64,000 nt of DNA from Pectobacterium parmentieri (GCF_001742145.1 NZ_CP015749.1:1736001-1800000), one strand, 5' to 3'; positions 18,877 to 29,084 are shown, counted from the stretch's first letter. The notes: generated by a model from the letters alone, not told the origin. Made by a program: numbers and translations.

Positions 18877-19089
18877 ATGCCATCTACTGCCTTCATTATT
18901 TTCCTGATCCTTGCTGCCGTTATGGTGCTGGTGTATCCCGCTTTCTCAGTGCCATTTATCATTGGCGCGTGCCTGATAACCAGCAAATCTCGCATGCACC
19001 TGGATAGCACGACCAGCATCATTATCGGTATTACCGGCTTTCTGTTACTCCTGACACTCATTATGTGCATCAGGAGTTGGCTGAGGTAA
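18877..19089 (+). CDS. Small membrane protein at the prophage end
   Basis: 70 residues with two or three hydrophobic helices (about 4-35 and 46-66). It is the first gene inside the prophage next to the attachment site and reads opposite to the late genes, converging with the polyvalent protein gene. No family is recognised. Its position suggests a lysogenically expressed accessory gene, possibly a superinfection or conversion factor. Ribosome site weak (GGAC). Confidence 0.6.
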   Translation: MPSTAFIIFLILAAVMVLVYPAFSVPFIIGACLITSKSRMHLDSTTSIIIGITGFLLLLTLIMCIRSWLR

Positions 19090-19094
19090 TCTGA

Positions 19095-22000
19095 TTAGTC
19101 AAAATACGGATGTATCCGCTTCACGGTCTGCTGAACCAGTTTATTCCGCTTACCCATCAGGCGATCAATACGCTCTCGCTTCTGGTCTGCCGTTAAGATG
19201 CGATCAATCCGGGTTAGCTCGATTTGGTCGTTGAGTTGCTTCACCTGCTTTTGTGTTGCCGTGAATACCTTGCGCTGCGATAGTTTTTCACGGTTGTCTT
19301 GCAGCAACTCATTAGCCTCACCCAGTTTCCCCTGCTTCCGATAATCATTAATCGTGCTGTTTATCTGGTTGGCTTCCGTCATCATGCGGTAGAAGTCCTC
19401 AGTGAACTGGGTGGATTTCGCCGGATCGGCCCCACGGGCGAACGCCTTGATGACAGGCATTTCATCCAGCCGCATCGACGGCGACGCACCGTTATCACCC
19501 ATGTTACGCATGATAATATTCGTCGCGCCGAGAATGTATGAACCTAGCGTGCCGGTATATCCGGTAATGATGTGATCCATCATTTTAGGAGAAAGATTCA
19601 TCGCACCGCCTATTTCGCGCATCAACAGCGTGGTTTGGTCGTTATAACGCGCTCCGGCAATGACGTTGCTATCAGCCATGTTCTCAATCGGGCCACCTTT
19701 GAAGAAGTCGTAATTCACGAACGCTTCCAGAATGGGGCGCGTCACCTGCGGTATCGGGTTGAATGCCATCGTTTCAAAGAAGTTACGTGCTACCACTTTC
19801 CCAAATTTCCCAGGAGTGTCCTCACCGCCGAGCGCTCGAGTAAAACGCTCTGGCAGAGTGCCGAACATCAAACCGATCTCAAACGGTTTAGGGATGCGAA
19901 AATGCTGATCGCCAATCCATGCATGCCAGTAGGCGTCTTTATCCCAATCAGGTAGCTCTTCATAGCGTTCATCGCCCCAGTTCATCGCCAGCAACGCCAG
20001 TGATAAACCCGCTATGTAACCACCACGTTTCAACACTTCACGCGGATCGGCTTTAATGGCGCGCCCAAGTTTGCTCATACCCTGCAAGCGTGCATTGAAG
20101 AAGGGAACCATATCAGATAGCGCGATAACAACACTGCTCGATCCCTGCATACTGAAATCCATCAGATCGCGAGATTCAAAGGCAGCCTGTGCCTTGCTCT
20201 TTCCTGCCTTTAGCGCCGCATCGTAAGTCGCGATACGGTTCGCATTCTCTGCCCCTTCACTAACCTTCTGATATTTGCTCAGCCCAGCTCCGATTTTATC
20301 CATCACCTCTTTGCTATTGCGCACAATCGATGATTCAAATTCTCGGATCTGGCTGTCGTGATAACCTTTACGCCGCAGCACCTTACGGATGCTGGAAGCT
20401 GTACCCGCCGGATCGTAAACATTGGAATAGCCACCACCAAACGTAGCGCCGGCAAACATCATATCAACCAGCGTATCATCTGTGCGCATCGCCTTTTTCA
20501 GCCCCTGCCATGAGGAAATCGCGGACTTGAAGCCATCTTTATTGATCGCCCATGAATGGACGGCATCACGCATGAAGTTGCGAATAATGAAATCAGGCAT
20601 AGATGTGGTGCCGATGGTCAACACGCGCTTGGCCTGCCGTGCAGCTCGCATGAACAGAGAATTGCTACGTTCCAGATCAATCATAGTGAAAGCGCGATAA
20701 AGGTCGGGATCATTGACGCGAGCCAGTTGCTCTTTGCCATCAACAAATACCTTCACTGTGTCTTTCTTTAGGCGTTGGTAATCCATCTCGTTGGGGCTAT
20801 CGATAATATCGATGACCCCAGTATCGGCCAGATTCGTGACAGAACGGCGCATAGCCTCGTTCTTCATCGACGCATCAACCGACTTAGCAACGTAGTTGAA
20901 CAGGTTTTCAATCGGGTCTTTGATAGTGAGGTCGGAGCCTTTCAGTTTACGGATGGTGCTGCTCTGGTTGGCAATGCCGCGTGTCGTCCACGGGCCGTGT
21001 GTTTCGCCGTTTTCTGCTTCACGGTAATACGGCAGATACCAGGCATCCTCCCATGTCGCTCGGCTATTCGCATCAATCAACCCCATGTCCTGCTGTAGAT
21101 CGATGATGGACTTGATAAACGCATCGTATTTTATCTTTTGATCGGCAAACAGTTGCTCATTCCCATGGTTCAGCGATTTCATGTAGGCAACCTCATCAGC
21201 GGTAAAATTATTCTCTTTGCCCTCGGACATGAGGCGCTCAGAGCGGTGGCCGGCGATCCACTTGAGGAAGTTTTCACGGTGGTTACCGAGCCCGTCCAGA
21301 ATGCCCATCAAAGAATCAGCCTTACCTGTACCCGGAATGCGTTCAGTAATCCCCTCTTTCTTGTTATAGCGCACCAGGCCATGTTCAAGAACTGCCGATG
21401 TCACCGAGCCTGCACCTGCTGACATACGCGCCGCCGTGTAGCCGGAAACCATCGCATCAGATTTACCCACCGCATCTTCGGCATATTTTAATGGGGCAAG
21501 CCCGTCAAAGGTCTTGGTGTTCAGCTTACGGAAGGTTTCTTGCCACCACTGCTTCAGTTCCGTCCGATCGCTGTCGGCAGCCATCTGGTAGAAGTCTTTG
21601 GCTTTATCAAACCAGCCTTTTTCGACGTTGAAGCCCATTTTGCGGCTGGTTTCGGCGTCCAGTGCTGGATTGCCAGAGCGGGAGTACAGCGTCTTATTCT
21701 TGCGGATGTCGGCAGAAGAGAGTATATTTTTACTTGAACCTTGATCCGGAGAACCACGCTGGGGCAATTGCAGCCCTTGGGTCGTACCGGATTCGGGTTT
21801 AGAACCCTGATAAGAACGCTCCTCCTTGGGCAATTGGAGCCCCTGTGAATGAGGGTTATCAGGGTTTTTCTTTTTCACCCTTCGATAACGCAGCAACCCT
21901 TCCTCGATCCAGCCTTGGTACTGTTTAGCATCCCGTCCATACACACTGGCAATGCGGTTAATAATTAAACGTCCTGATTGCACCTGCATATGAACTGCGG

Positions 22001-25000
22001 CCATCACCTGCCGCCCTGAGCTATCTTTAGCGTTTAGTAATACAGCAGCTCCATTGTTCTGAGTCTTCGACTCGAACACAGCCTCTGGATCGTGGAGAAG
22101 CTCTGGTAATCGTGAAATAACATCCATCGGTACATCATGTTTGATGCCATTACTTGCTTTCCTCACGACATCTCGTGATATAGCCATAGGCAAATCTGGT
22201 GCTCCCGTTGCAAGCAATACGGCGGGGGTTCGACCCAATCCAATATTAATCTCACCAGACTTCAACGACCGCATAGCTCGGTCAAGATCGGCGCGGTACT
22301 GTTCCGCCTCCTGCGATAATGGCCGCAGAGGGTCAACATCCTCATCCGCTTTTGAGTACAGCGCATCGGTGCGCGAGAAAGTGTTATCGAACTCGCGGGT
22401 GCCTGGCTGCTCGTTGGCATACATCGCCGTTTTCTGGAAGCGGCCGGTGATGGTGCGCAGAATGTTGCTGATCTCCGCTGGCGTGATATCCATAGGGTTA
22501 AGCACACCAGCTTTGCGCAGCGCATTGGTCAACAGCGTAACGAAACGATCCCACACACCACCCAACTTCGTTAGCTCGGTACGCTCCGCCATGTGCGCCA
22601 AAAACTCATTCGCCTGCGTTTCTAGTGACTCTTGCCCATAGGATTGCTCAACCTGCTGCCAAACATCCTGAATGGTTTTATTCTGGCTGTCCCGCGTCTG
22701 GTGTAGCACACGCATGATGCGGTCGTATTCCACATCGCCAATCACTGACGCTAAGCCATGGTGCGCAATCACTTCATGACGCAACTTGGCACGTAGTTCA
22801 CGGGCGTTTGCGATGTTGTCCGCGATGACAATCACACGGCTCAACTCTGGCTGGTAAATGGCATGAACTGTGCCGAATTCCGCAGAAATGCCGTTAGGCA
22901 TCATCGCGGCGGCTTCGGCCTGCGTCTGCACCGCTTTCACTTTAATTTTGGCCGCTCCGTTAAGGTGGGAGACAAACCCATCGGCGGCCAACTGTACGCG
23001 GTCGCGCGACATACCGCTTTCTGGCTTACTGCCATCACGGCTAAAGCTACCATCGTAAATGATGTTGCCGCCGCCGATATCAGCACCAGAAACAGAAACG
23101 CCCCCAGATTTGGAGGCGTTTTGCTTGTGTTTATTGTCCCGTCGGAACTGATCCTGATCGGTTTTAGGAAAGGTCTGCTGCTTTCGTCGGCCATTACGAA
23201 TACCATCAGCGACCGCATCCACTGCATCGTAAAGCTCGCTGATTTTCATCGGCCCTTTAACCAAACCACTATGGCGCAGCGCCATCTGGAAAGCGTGTAA
23301 AACAGAGGCAGGGATAACGCGGCGGCGAGTACGGGAACCTCGTTCGCCACGCTCAAGTTCAGCAGCATGAGCAAAGACTTCTTCGGCCTGAACAGAATCA
23401 GATTTATCGCTGTAATGTTTGTCTATTTGTTCCCAGAGCGTTCGGAATTTTGGGTCTTGCCGTGCTTTAAGAATCGCATCAAGAACCAGTCTTTTATCCG
23501 CTGGCTTAAAGGTGTTGAGCCCATAGTGGCCAAGCACTTCGTGACGGAGTGTTCTTCTCCCGTCGCCCGCGTCACGAATGCTGGCAGCGTTAAGTACGAT
23601 CCTTCCTTCTCCGGCGGCATGATACGCACCCTTGATTCTGCCGACGTTTTCTCGCGTTGCTTGCGGGCCATAAGCATCCTCCTGTCGGGCATATACCCGA
23701 ATATCTAATGGAATATTGCCATTGTACTCGCGCACAAAATCATCGGCAATGCGGCGGGTCTCAGGAACGGTAAGTCCATCATTGCGATTTACCTGTCGAG
23801 AATAATACGGTTTTGATTGCCTGGGTGCAGGTAACCGCACCGCATAGCCACCGTCAACTTTTTCAATCGTGGCGCCAGGCATTTTTCCCCAGCGAGAGGC
23901 TTTTGCCACTCTTTCACTGGAGTAAGGTTTGTCGGGCGCGTAGAGTTTCAATTCTCCGAGCGCCGCTTCAGGTTCGCTGGCCACGAGATCTGTACGCTGA
24001 CTGGCAGGCTGTCCATCACCTTTAGGTTTTGACGGCAAACGCACACCGTAACCCTCCCCAACCGACTCAATTTCTGCGCCTGGCATCTTCCCCCATTTAC
24101 TGGCCTTGGCCACTCGTTCGCTGGAATAGGGCCTGCCCGGAGCAAACAGTTCCAACTCTCCTACCGGCTCCCCTCGCGCGTAGGCTTCCGTTTGCGCATC
24201 AACGGGCACACCGCCGACGCGATGGCTCTGATCGGGCAATGCGGCCTGATCGTTAACGCCCATCGCATCACTAAATTCCCGTGCCTGCCGCTGGCTGTGT
24301 GTTTCCCCTTCAGTAAACTGCGGCGACTGTGCCGTCTGGCCTTCGTCGATAGTCGGCGAACCAGAGAAAATAATATTTTTATTCTCAATGGCGTTGATTG
24401 GCACAGCCTCACTGTCATATGTCTGACTGGCACGGCCAACCTCATTGATAGCCGGTGGCCGCTCAGCAGGAATGAATTCTTGCCCGCGCACCTGCTGCCC
24501 TGCATCAAATTGTGGGCCAATTCCTGCTTGCGCATCATCACCAATGGGGGCGCGAACGTCGCCGGGCATAGCAATCACCGAAGTTTGACCGGGTGCGGGA
24601 AGGCGTGGACGACGCGCGGCGATAATGCTTTCAGCCTGCTCCAATGCCTCCAACTCTTGCGGCGAATACCCCTGATCGCCCTGCTCAATCTGCTGGCGAA
24701 TCAGTTGCTCTGCGGTTGGGGCTGGTTGCTGCTCAGATAAGGCTTGTTGCACATCACTGTCTTCAGCAAACCCCTGAACACGTGGATCTTGCCGGAGGTA
24801 GGCTGGTGTATCACGAAACTCATCGATACGACTTTGCGGCGTGCCAGCAACATTTTCAGGATTGAATTGTGAGTTATCAGCCCCCTGAGTAACAGATATC
24901 ACGGGACCGCCATCACGCCACTCGCCATCATAACCTGGAGGTGGTGAATCTTCTCCCATTTTCACGACAGGAATAGACGAACCAGAGCCATCGGAAGAGG

Positions 25001-26399
25001 GTTGTTCTGAAGACTGCCATTCGGGTACATCGACCTGCGTTGACGATTGCTGCTCTGTTGCCGGATTGGTATCGATGTTCGGATTCGGTTCCGATGTTGA
25101 GTGGTTATTACGACCGCGCATACCGCCGACAGCACCGATAGAGCTCCCCATGCCAGCGCCAACCACTGCATTATTAAGGCCGATCTCTAAGACATCTTTC
25201 ATCGGATCGATTTTTTGCCCTGCAGTGTCAATCAATTGTTCATTCTGTGCATACCGTTGCGTCGCACCCTGAGCAAATTCAGTAACGCCTTCAGCCACAG
25301 CCCCTGTCGCCATGCCAGATAAAATCCCTGATGCGCTTTTCTGAGTTAACAGCTTCAACAAGATATGGTCACCCAGTATTGATGCAGCAATATTGACAGC
25401 TAACAGACGGGGATCGGCAGTTACAGCACTTGCGGCCTGTTCGGCTACCTGACTGCGAGCTAATTCTAATTTTTGGGTATCGGACATATGGGCATTGCTG
25501 GGGCTGGCATCGACGGCACTGAATGCAGATTGAAACGTGGGGCTTTCCATCAACTCATTGAATGGCAGGTTGTTGATCTGCTCCCGCATGTCGATACCGC
25601 CCTGACCCTGTGCGGTTGCTGACATAGCGCCAACAAATGTCGTTTTCCCTGCAACGACTGCGGCACGATCGGCGGTTTCTTTGGCAATCTGCCGGGCGGC
25701 CTCTTCTGGCATGGTTTTACTAAGGCGGTTGAAGGTCGCCCGCTCTGCAATTTTCGTAGCAGCTTTGGCTGACATTTTTGATAACAAACCGGATGTCATC
25801 ATAGTCGCTATACTAGGAATTGCATTTTGCATCCATGAGCTAGCATTGAATGTCCCTTCACCCACGCTGGCACCCGTGACATTGCCGTTACTGTCTCGAT
25901 CAAGTGTTGCAAAATCCAAAGCCGCCGCCTGCTTTGCACCTTCGGTTCGAGAGTCCAAAATAGATTTGGCGGCACTTTCAGCCAGATCGCCAGCACCTAT
26001 AATCACCTTTGTTCCTATAGTATCAAGAGGATTGCCACCCCACTCCCGTATGAACTTTTCTTCATCCTCACTGAACGGGAGTTTCATCCCTCTAGCCATT
26101 GCGTCTCTTCTGAACTCCACCTCTCTATCTTCCAACGCCTGTTTGTCTGCTTTGAATAACTGCCCCACACTCGCTACCATGTTAAAAGGGGCTGCCGCCA
26201 GCGCCTTGAGATCATCACCCCAAGTCGATTTTGGTTCGACAACCGGCTTGTTCCACCCACCTGATGCGAAAAACTGCTGATATGGATTGGCTGCTGCCGC
26301 AGATTGCTGCTGTTCATCCGGCTGCTGAATATTGAGGGCCTGGCGGTTGCTATTCGTCAATTGCTGTTCGGGGCGCTGCTGTTGTGGATCGTAAACCAT
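19095..26399 (-). CDS. 2434-residue polyvalent virion protein with two zincin domains, MuF-C and LPD38-like regions
   Basis: Giant last gene of the late operon, presumably injected with the DNA. Visible parts: an Ala-rich N-terminal region with hydrophobic stretches (about 190-430); low-complexity linkers (430-740); two near-copies of a 43-residue unit with PYSSERVAKASKWGKMPGA (750-790 and 818-858); zincin 1 with HEVLGH at 954-959 and downstream EEVFAHAAE; zincin 2 with HEVIAH at 1209-1214 and NEFLAHMAE; a MuF C-terminal-like domain (about 1385-1510); and a long C-terminal part (about 1580-2434) resembling LPD38. The start is ATG 26399 after GGAG, not the GTG at 26402. 933W-like phages carry a comparable giant gene here. 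Protease activity is inferred from motifs only. Confidence 0.85.
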   Translation of the reverse strand: MVYDPQQQRPEQQLTNSNRQALNIQQPDEQQQSAAAANPYQQFFASGGWNKPVVEPKSTWGDDLKALAAAPFNMVASVGQLFKADKQALEDREVEFRRDAMARGMKLPFSEDEEKFIREWGGNPLDTIGTKVIIGAGDLAESAAKSILDSRTEGAKQAAALDFATLDRDSNGNVTGASVGEGTFNASSWMQNAIPSIATMMTSGLLSKMSAKAATKIAERATFNRLSKTMPEEAARQIAKETADRAAVVAGKTTFVGAMSATAQGQGGIDMREQINNLPFNELMESPTFQSAFSAVDASPSNAHMSDTQKLELARSQVAEQAASAVTADPRLLAVNIAASILGDHILLKLLTQKSASGILSGMATGAVAEGVTEFAQGATQRYAQNEQLIDTAGQKIDPMKDVLEIGLNNAVVGAGMGSSIGAVGGMRGRNNHSTSEPNPNIDTNPATEQQSSTQVDVPEWQSSEQPSSDGSGSSIPVVKMGEDSPPPGYDGEWRDGGPVISVTQGADNSQFNPENVAGTPQSRIDEFRDTPAYLRQDPRVQGFAEDSDVQQALSEQQPAPTAEQLIRQQIEQGDQGYSPQELEALEQAESIIAARRPRLPAPGQTSVIAMPGDVRAPIGDDAQAGIGPQFDAGQQVRGQEFIPAERPPAINEVGRASQTYDSEAVPINAIENKNIIFSGSPTIDEGQTAQSPQFTEGETHSQRQAREFSDAMGVNDQAALPDQSHRVGGVPVDAQTEAYARGEPVGELELFAPGRPYSSERVAKASKWGKMPGAEIESVGEGYGVRLPSKPKGDGQPASQRTDLVASEPEAALGELKLYAPDKPYSSERVAKASRWGKMPGATIEKVDGGYAVRLPAPRQSKPYYSRQVNRNDGLTVPETRRIADDFVREYNGNIPLDIRVYARQEDAYGPQATRENVGRIKGAYHAAGEGRIVLNAASIRDAGDGRRTLRHEVLGHYGLNTFKPADKRLVLDAILKARQDPKFRTLWEQIDKHYSDKSDSVQAEEVFAHAAELERGERGSRTRRRVIPASVLHAFQMALRHSGLVKGPMKISELYDAVDAVADGIRNGRRKQQTFPKTDQDQFRRDNKHKQNASKSGGVSVSGADIGGGNIIYDGSFSRDGSKPESGMSRDRVQLAADGFVSHLNGAAKIKVKAVQTQAEAAAMMPNGISAEFGTVHAIYQPELSRVIVIADNIANARELRAKLRHEVIAHHGLASVIGDVEYDRIMRVLHQTRDSQNKTIQDVWQQVEQSYGQESLETQANEFLAHMAERTELTKLGGVWDRFVTLLTNALRKAGVLNPMDITPAEISNILRTITGRFQKTAMYANEQPGTREFDNTFSRTDALYSKADEDVDPLRPLSQEAEQYRADLDRAMRSLKSGEINIGLGRTPAVLLATGAPDLPMAISRDVVRKASNGIKHDVPMDVISRLPELLHDPEAVFESKTQNNGAAVLLNAKDSSGRQVMAAVHMQVQSGRLIINRIASVYGRDAKQYQGWIEEGLLRYRRVKKKNPDNPHSQGLQLPKEERSYQGSKPESGTTQGLQLPQRGSPDQGSSKNILSSADIRKNKTLYSRSGNPALDAETSRKMGFNVEKGWFDKAKDFYQMAADSDRTELKQWWQETFRKLNTKTFDGLAPLKYAEDAVGKSDAMVSGYTAARMSAGAGSVTSAVLEHGLVRYNKKEGITERIPGTGKADSLMGILDGLGNHRENFLKWIAGHRSERLMSEGKENNFTADEVAYMKSLNHGNEQLFADQKIKYDAFIKSIIDLQQDMGLIDANSRATWEDAWYLPYYREAENGETHGPWTTRGIANQSSTIRKLKGSDLTIKDPIENLFNYVAKSVDASMKNEAMRRSVTNLADTGVIDIIDSPNEMDYQRLKKDTVKVFVDGKEQLARVNDPDLYRAFTMIDLERSNSLFMRAARQAKRVLTIGTTSMPDFIIRNFMRDAVHSWAINKDGFKSAISSWQGLKKAMRTDDTLVDMMFAGATFGGGYSNVYDPAGTASSIRKVLRRKGYHDSQIREFESSIVRNSKEVMDKIGAGLSKYQKVSEGAENANRIATYDAALKAGKSKAQAAFESRDLMDFSMQGSSSVVIALSDMVPFFNARLQGMSKLGRAIKADPREVLKRGGYIAGLSLALLAMNWGDERYEELPDWDKDAYWHAWIGDQHFRIPKPFEIGLMFGTLPERFTRALGGEDTPGKFGKVVARNFFETMAFNPIPQVTRPILEAFVNYDFFKGGPIENMADSNVIAGARYNDQTTLLMREIGGAMNLSPKMMDHIITGYTGTLGSYILGATNIIMRNMGDNGASPSMRLDEMPVIKAFARGADPAKSTQFTEDFYRMMTEANQINSTINDYRKQGKLGEANELLQDNREKLSQRKVFTATQKQVKQLNDQIELTRIDRILTADQKRERIDRLMGKRNKLVQQTVKRIHPYFD

Positions 26400-26421
26400 C
26401 ACGGACTCCAGAATTTAGGGC

Positions 26422-26495
26422 AAAAAAAAGCCCCGCTTTTTAAGGCGAGGCTTGGTATCTTTGGGGAATTTAGCGCGTAAGTTCCCTTATGGGAA
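26422..26495 (-). promoter_or_regulatory. Late promoter-terminator module, copy 1
   Basis: Leftward: -35 TTCCCA (26490-26495), 17 bp, -10 TAAATT (26467-26472), conserved stretch to 26454, then hairpin AAGCCTCGC/GCGGGGCTT (26428-26453) and a T run. The same layout occurs at 33844, 43158 and 52118. It lies directly before the polyvalent protein gene. Probably a Q-dependent late promoter with its own terminator. Confidence 0.7.
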
Positions 26496-26635
26496 GTGTT
26501 CTTACCTGCAAGCACTGAGATTATGTTAAGATGAATTCACAAGTGTCATCTGACTTAGCGATCTTAGATGTCACCCGCACCACACTGAAAAAATAATAAA
26601 TTTGATAAAGAATAGACAAAAAAGGATTGTCGTTA

Positions 26636-27058
26636 ATGGGAATGGTAAAATGTGCTGCCGCATTATCAATGCTGCTTTTTTCATTTACAGCAACTGCATC
26701 ATCTCTTGATGAGCAGTCAATAAATAAATTCTGGGAATCTTATCAATTAAAAATAATAGTTGAAATGAACAATAAAATCTTACCAAAAGATTATGGCCCG
26801 TTTATTTCCCTGAAGACTGTTGTTGAACCTCAATATAGGGTTATATCTAAGTTTTACATATTCCGCTCATCATTCTCAGAGTTATTTGACTCCTATCGTG
26901 ATATGAAAAACACGTTGCGTGATGGCCTTAAAGTTGAATACTGTAGTTCAGATAACAAATCTATCCTATACGATAACAAGGGTACGATTAACTTAGTAGC
27001 AATGGATAAGGATGGAGAAATTCACTCACTATTCTTTAGTAAAGAAATTTGTGAATAA
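26636..27058 (+). CDS. Small secreted protein, prophage cargo
   Basis: 140 residues with a clear signal peptide (MGMVKCAAALSMLLFSFTATA, cleavage near residue 22), so probably periplasmic. The mature part is mixed alpha/beta with two cysteines (EYCSSDN and KEICE) that could form a disulfide. No family is recognised. A+T-rich and on the plus strand against the late operon. AAGGA lies nine bases before ATG 26636; the TTG at 26627 is not the start. It is followed at 20 bp by a membrane protein gene. Candidate lysogenic conversion or superinfection-exclusion pair. Confidence 0.7.
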   Translation: MGMVKCAAALSMLLFSFTATASSLDEQSINKFWESYQLKIIVEMNNKILPKDYGPFISLKTVVEPQYRVISKFYIFRSSFSELFDSYRDMKNTLRDGLKVEYCSSDNKSILYDNKGTINLVAMDKDGEIHSLFFSKEICE

Positions 27059-27077
27059 CTTAGGGGTTGAGAACACG

Positions 27078-27413
27078 ATGCTAAACCTTATTAACTATTT
27101 TATCGTGATATTTTTCATTGCTATTTCCGGCACACTAATAAAGAAAATTCTTTTCAAAAAAAACAACGGCGCTGGGTTGGTTTTATCCATCATCCTTTCC
27201 ACTATCGTTGCCATTCCTAATTTATTTTTCACCGTTCATTTTATTGAATGGCAACCATTTTTAGCCGTGCATACAACGCCAAACTTCACATTTGCATTTC
27301 TCGCTGCATACGTTTTTTATTGCACAATAAAGCAGGATAAAAAAGGGGAAAGCGTGTCAGAGTTACAAGCCAGTAACCATGATGACAACAAAAATAATCC
27401 GTGGTTGAAATAA
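27078..27413 (+). CDS. Small membrane protein, partner of the upstream cargo gene
   Basis: About 111 residues with three hydrophobic helices (about 3-23, 33-55, 65-85) and a polar C-terminal tail. The ATG at 27078 follows GGGGTTGAG; the in-frame upstream ATG at 27012 lies inside the preceding gene. Unrecognised. Same strand, same low G+C and 19-bp gap as the secreted protein gene, so they form one unit. Confidence 0.65.
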   Translation: MLNLINYFIVIFFIAISGTLIKKILFKKNNGAGLVLSIILSTIVAIPNLFFTVHFIEWQPFLAVHTTPNFTFAFLAAYVFYCTIKQDKKGESVSELQASNHDDNKNNPWLK

Positions 27414-27419
27414 TCAAAA

Positions 27420-27446
27420 GCCCCGAAACTAATCACAGGTCGGGGC
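27420..27446 (-). terminator. Terminator ending the tail/internal-protein block
   Basis: Stem GCCCCGA/TCGGGGC followed leftward by TTTTGATTATTT. It stops late transcription before the plus-strand cargo genes, which explains why a new promoter module follows them. Confidence 0.75.
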
Positions 27447-27455
27447 ATTCACCAT

Positions 27456-28796
27456 TTACTTCCCAGTATAATACGGCGGATATGCTGGAGGATCCGCCTG
27501 ATTACGTTTACGTAGCTGCTGGGCAGTTTGGCTATTCTGTTGCTGAGCCTGCGCTTTTTTGGCGATAGCATAGTTGTCATCCAACTCTTTGTTTGTTACA
27601 TCTCCATTCAACTGACCAGAAGCAAGCGCAGCTTGGGCAAATGCCTGCTTATCTGGATCGCCACCAGCCCATTGCTGCACCCCACTGCTACCTTGTGCTT
27701 TCGGTTGCTGCTGAGACTGCCCATATGAATCTTTCACCTGCTGTTCCAACTGATCAAACTGCGCATTAATCCCCGCGGCAGTCTGCGGATCTTGCGCCAT
27801 TGGATCGGACAATGCTTTTGCTCTCGCCTTGCCAACATCCAGCAAGTCTTTACGCATCCCACGGGCTTCTTCACGAACTGCCGCCTTATCTGGCGGGTTA
27901 ACCATTTCGTTAAGAAACTTCGCCCGGCCGCCATAATTTAGCTGACCGACCATCTGACTGTAGCCTCTAAACTCTTCCATTAGACGAGGCAGTGCAATTG
28001 GTGCAATGGTGTCGTTAGGGTCTGTCGAACCAAAACGGGTCATGGGTTTTAGCGCGGTAGAGCCATCGTTATACGTCACTTTTAAGGTTGGAATGACGCC
28101 CCGACCATCTTCCGTTAATCCAATGTGGGCAAGTTCTTTGGATGTAATCGTCTTACCCGTCTCCACGTCCTTATCACCAATGCCACGTTGTATACGAGCG
28201 GATAATACGCCATTCATCACGCGGATAGCCGCCGGATCGTTATAGTCCATATCGCCATTGAGAACGGCTGGCATGATGCGATTGATTTCCGTCACGTTCT
28301 TAATCGCTTTATCACCAATAAATCGCTTAGGGTGTAATGGATTATCGGATGATATTTGCTTAAGCAATTCGGGATCAACATCCCCAGTCTTATCCAACTG
28401 TTCCGCAAACATTTTGATAACAGGCATTTCATCTTGAATACGCTGTTGCCGCTTCTGCTCATTCACCTGAAAATTAAATCGCTGTTGCGCCAGATTATTA
28501 CTCTGCGCTTGCAGAGCGTATGACCGATCGGCATTTTTCGCATTTAGAGCATGGCTTAATCCCCACTGCTCATCCTGCTTCTTATCCCGCCCAAGCTGAC
28601 GTTGATGATCACGCAGTCCAGTTTCTTTACCGTAATCAAACTGCGCCTGTGCCAATCCAAAACGCCGATCTTCATTTTGCTGCTGTTGCTGAACCTGCAA
28701 GCGCCGTAGCTCTGACTCTTCACGTCGCTGTAATGCATTGTCCATCGTGTTGAATCCGGCAAGAAAGCCGTCTGCTAGTCCTCTTACATCTGCCAT
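27456..28796 (-). CDS. Internal virion protein (446 aa)
   Basis: Long, highly charged and Gln-rich protein: N-terminal coiled coil (about 20-135, many QQQ/ER patterns) and a C-terminal Gln/Ala-rich tail. No catalytic motif is seen. Position between the polyvalent protein and small Gly-rich protein genes is that of ejected internal proteins in short-tailed phages. The motif DEMPVIKMFAEQLDKTG resembles DEMPVIKAFARGADPAK near the end of the polyvalent protein, hinting at a shared interaction segment. AGGGGG precedes the start. Confidence 0.7.
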   Translation of the reverse strand: MADVRGLADGFLAGFNTMDNALQRREESELRRLQVQQQQQNEDRRFGLAQAQFDYGKETGLRDHQRQLGRDKKQDEQWGLSHALNAKNADRSYALQAQSNNLAQQRFNFQVNEQKRQQRIQDEMPVIKMFAEQLDKTGDVDPELLKQISSDNPLHPKRFIGDKAIKNVTEINRIMPAVLNGDMDYNDPAAIRVMNGVLSARIQRGIGDKDVETGKTITSKELAHIGLTEDGRGVIPTLKVTYNDGSTALKPMTRFGSTDPNDTIAPIALPRLMEEFRGYSQMVGQLNYGGRAKFLNEMVNPPDKAAVREEARGMRKDLLDVGKARAKALSDPMAQDPQTAAGINAQFDQLEQQVKDSYGQSQQQPKAQGSSGVQQWAGGDPDKQAFAQAALASGQLNGDVTNKELDDNYAIAKKAQAQQQNSQTAQQLRKRNQADPPAYPPYYTGK

Positions 28797-28808
28797 AGTG
28801 CCCCCTAA

Positions 28809-29084
28809 TTATGAAAACAATGAACCCGCGACTAAACCCACCGCCGCGCCAATCCCTGCACCGATTGGTCCCCCCCATGCACCATAAGAGGCCCCCATCG
28901 CAGCGCCACCCATCGCCCCCATTCCGGCCATCGTACCTTTCATCTGGTTGGCGGCCTGCTTCTGTTGGGTCTTAAGCTGTTCGTTAGCCGACTCACGTTG
29001 CTGCTCCAGCTCTGCCGCCTGCTGCATACCCTGTAAACCCTGCTGGCGCGTCTGCGCAGCAATATCAATTAGGCCGTATCCCAT
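28809..29084 (-). CDS. Gly/Ala-rich membrane-active virion protein
   Basis: 91 residues: an amphipathic Gln-rich N-terminal half (QTRQQGLQGMQQAAELEQQR) and a Gly/Ala-rich hydrophobic C-terminal half (GAMGGAAMGASYGAWGGPIG) resembling glycine-zipper segments. Such proteins are often ejected to form a channel in the cell envelope. GGGAG stands nine bases before the ATG. Start overlaps the preceding stop (TAATG). Confidence 0.7.
   Translation of the reverse strand: MGYGLIDIAAQTRQQGLQGMQQAAELEQQRESANEQLKTQQKQAANQMKGTMAGMGAMGGAAMGASYGAWGGPIGAGIGAAVGLVAGSLFS

Noticed and set aside
18687..19095. Integrase or tRNA at the attachment site
   Set aside because: No integrase frame or tRNA fold is visible here; the only att landmark is the icd fragment, so the integrase must lie beyond the right edge.
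21720..21860. Repeated GGGCAATTG-containing segments
   Set aside because: They are in-frame coding repeats (GLQLP units) of the polyvalent protein, not a mobile element.
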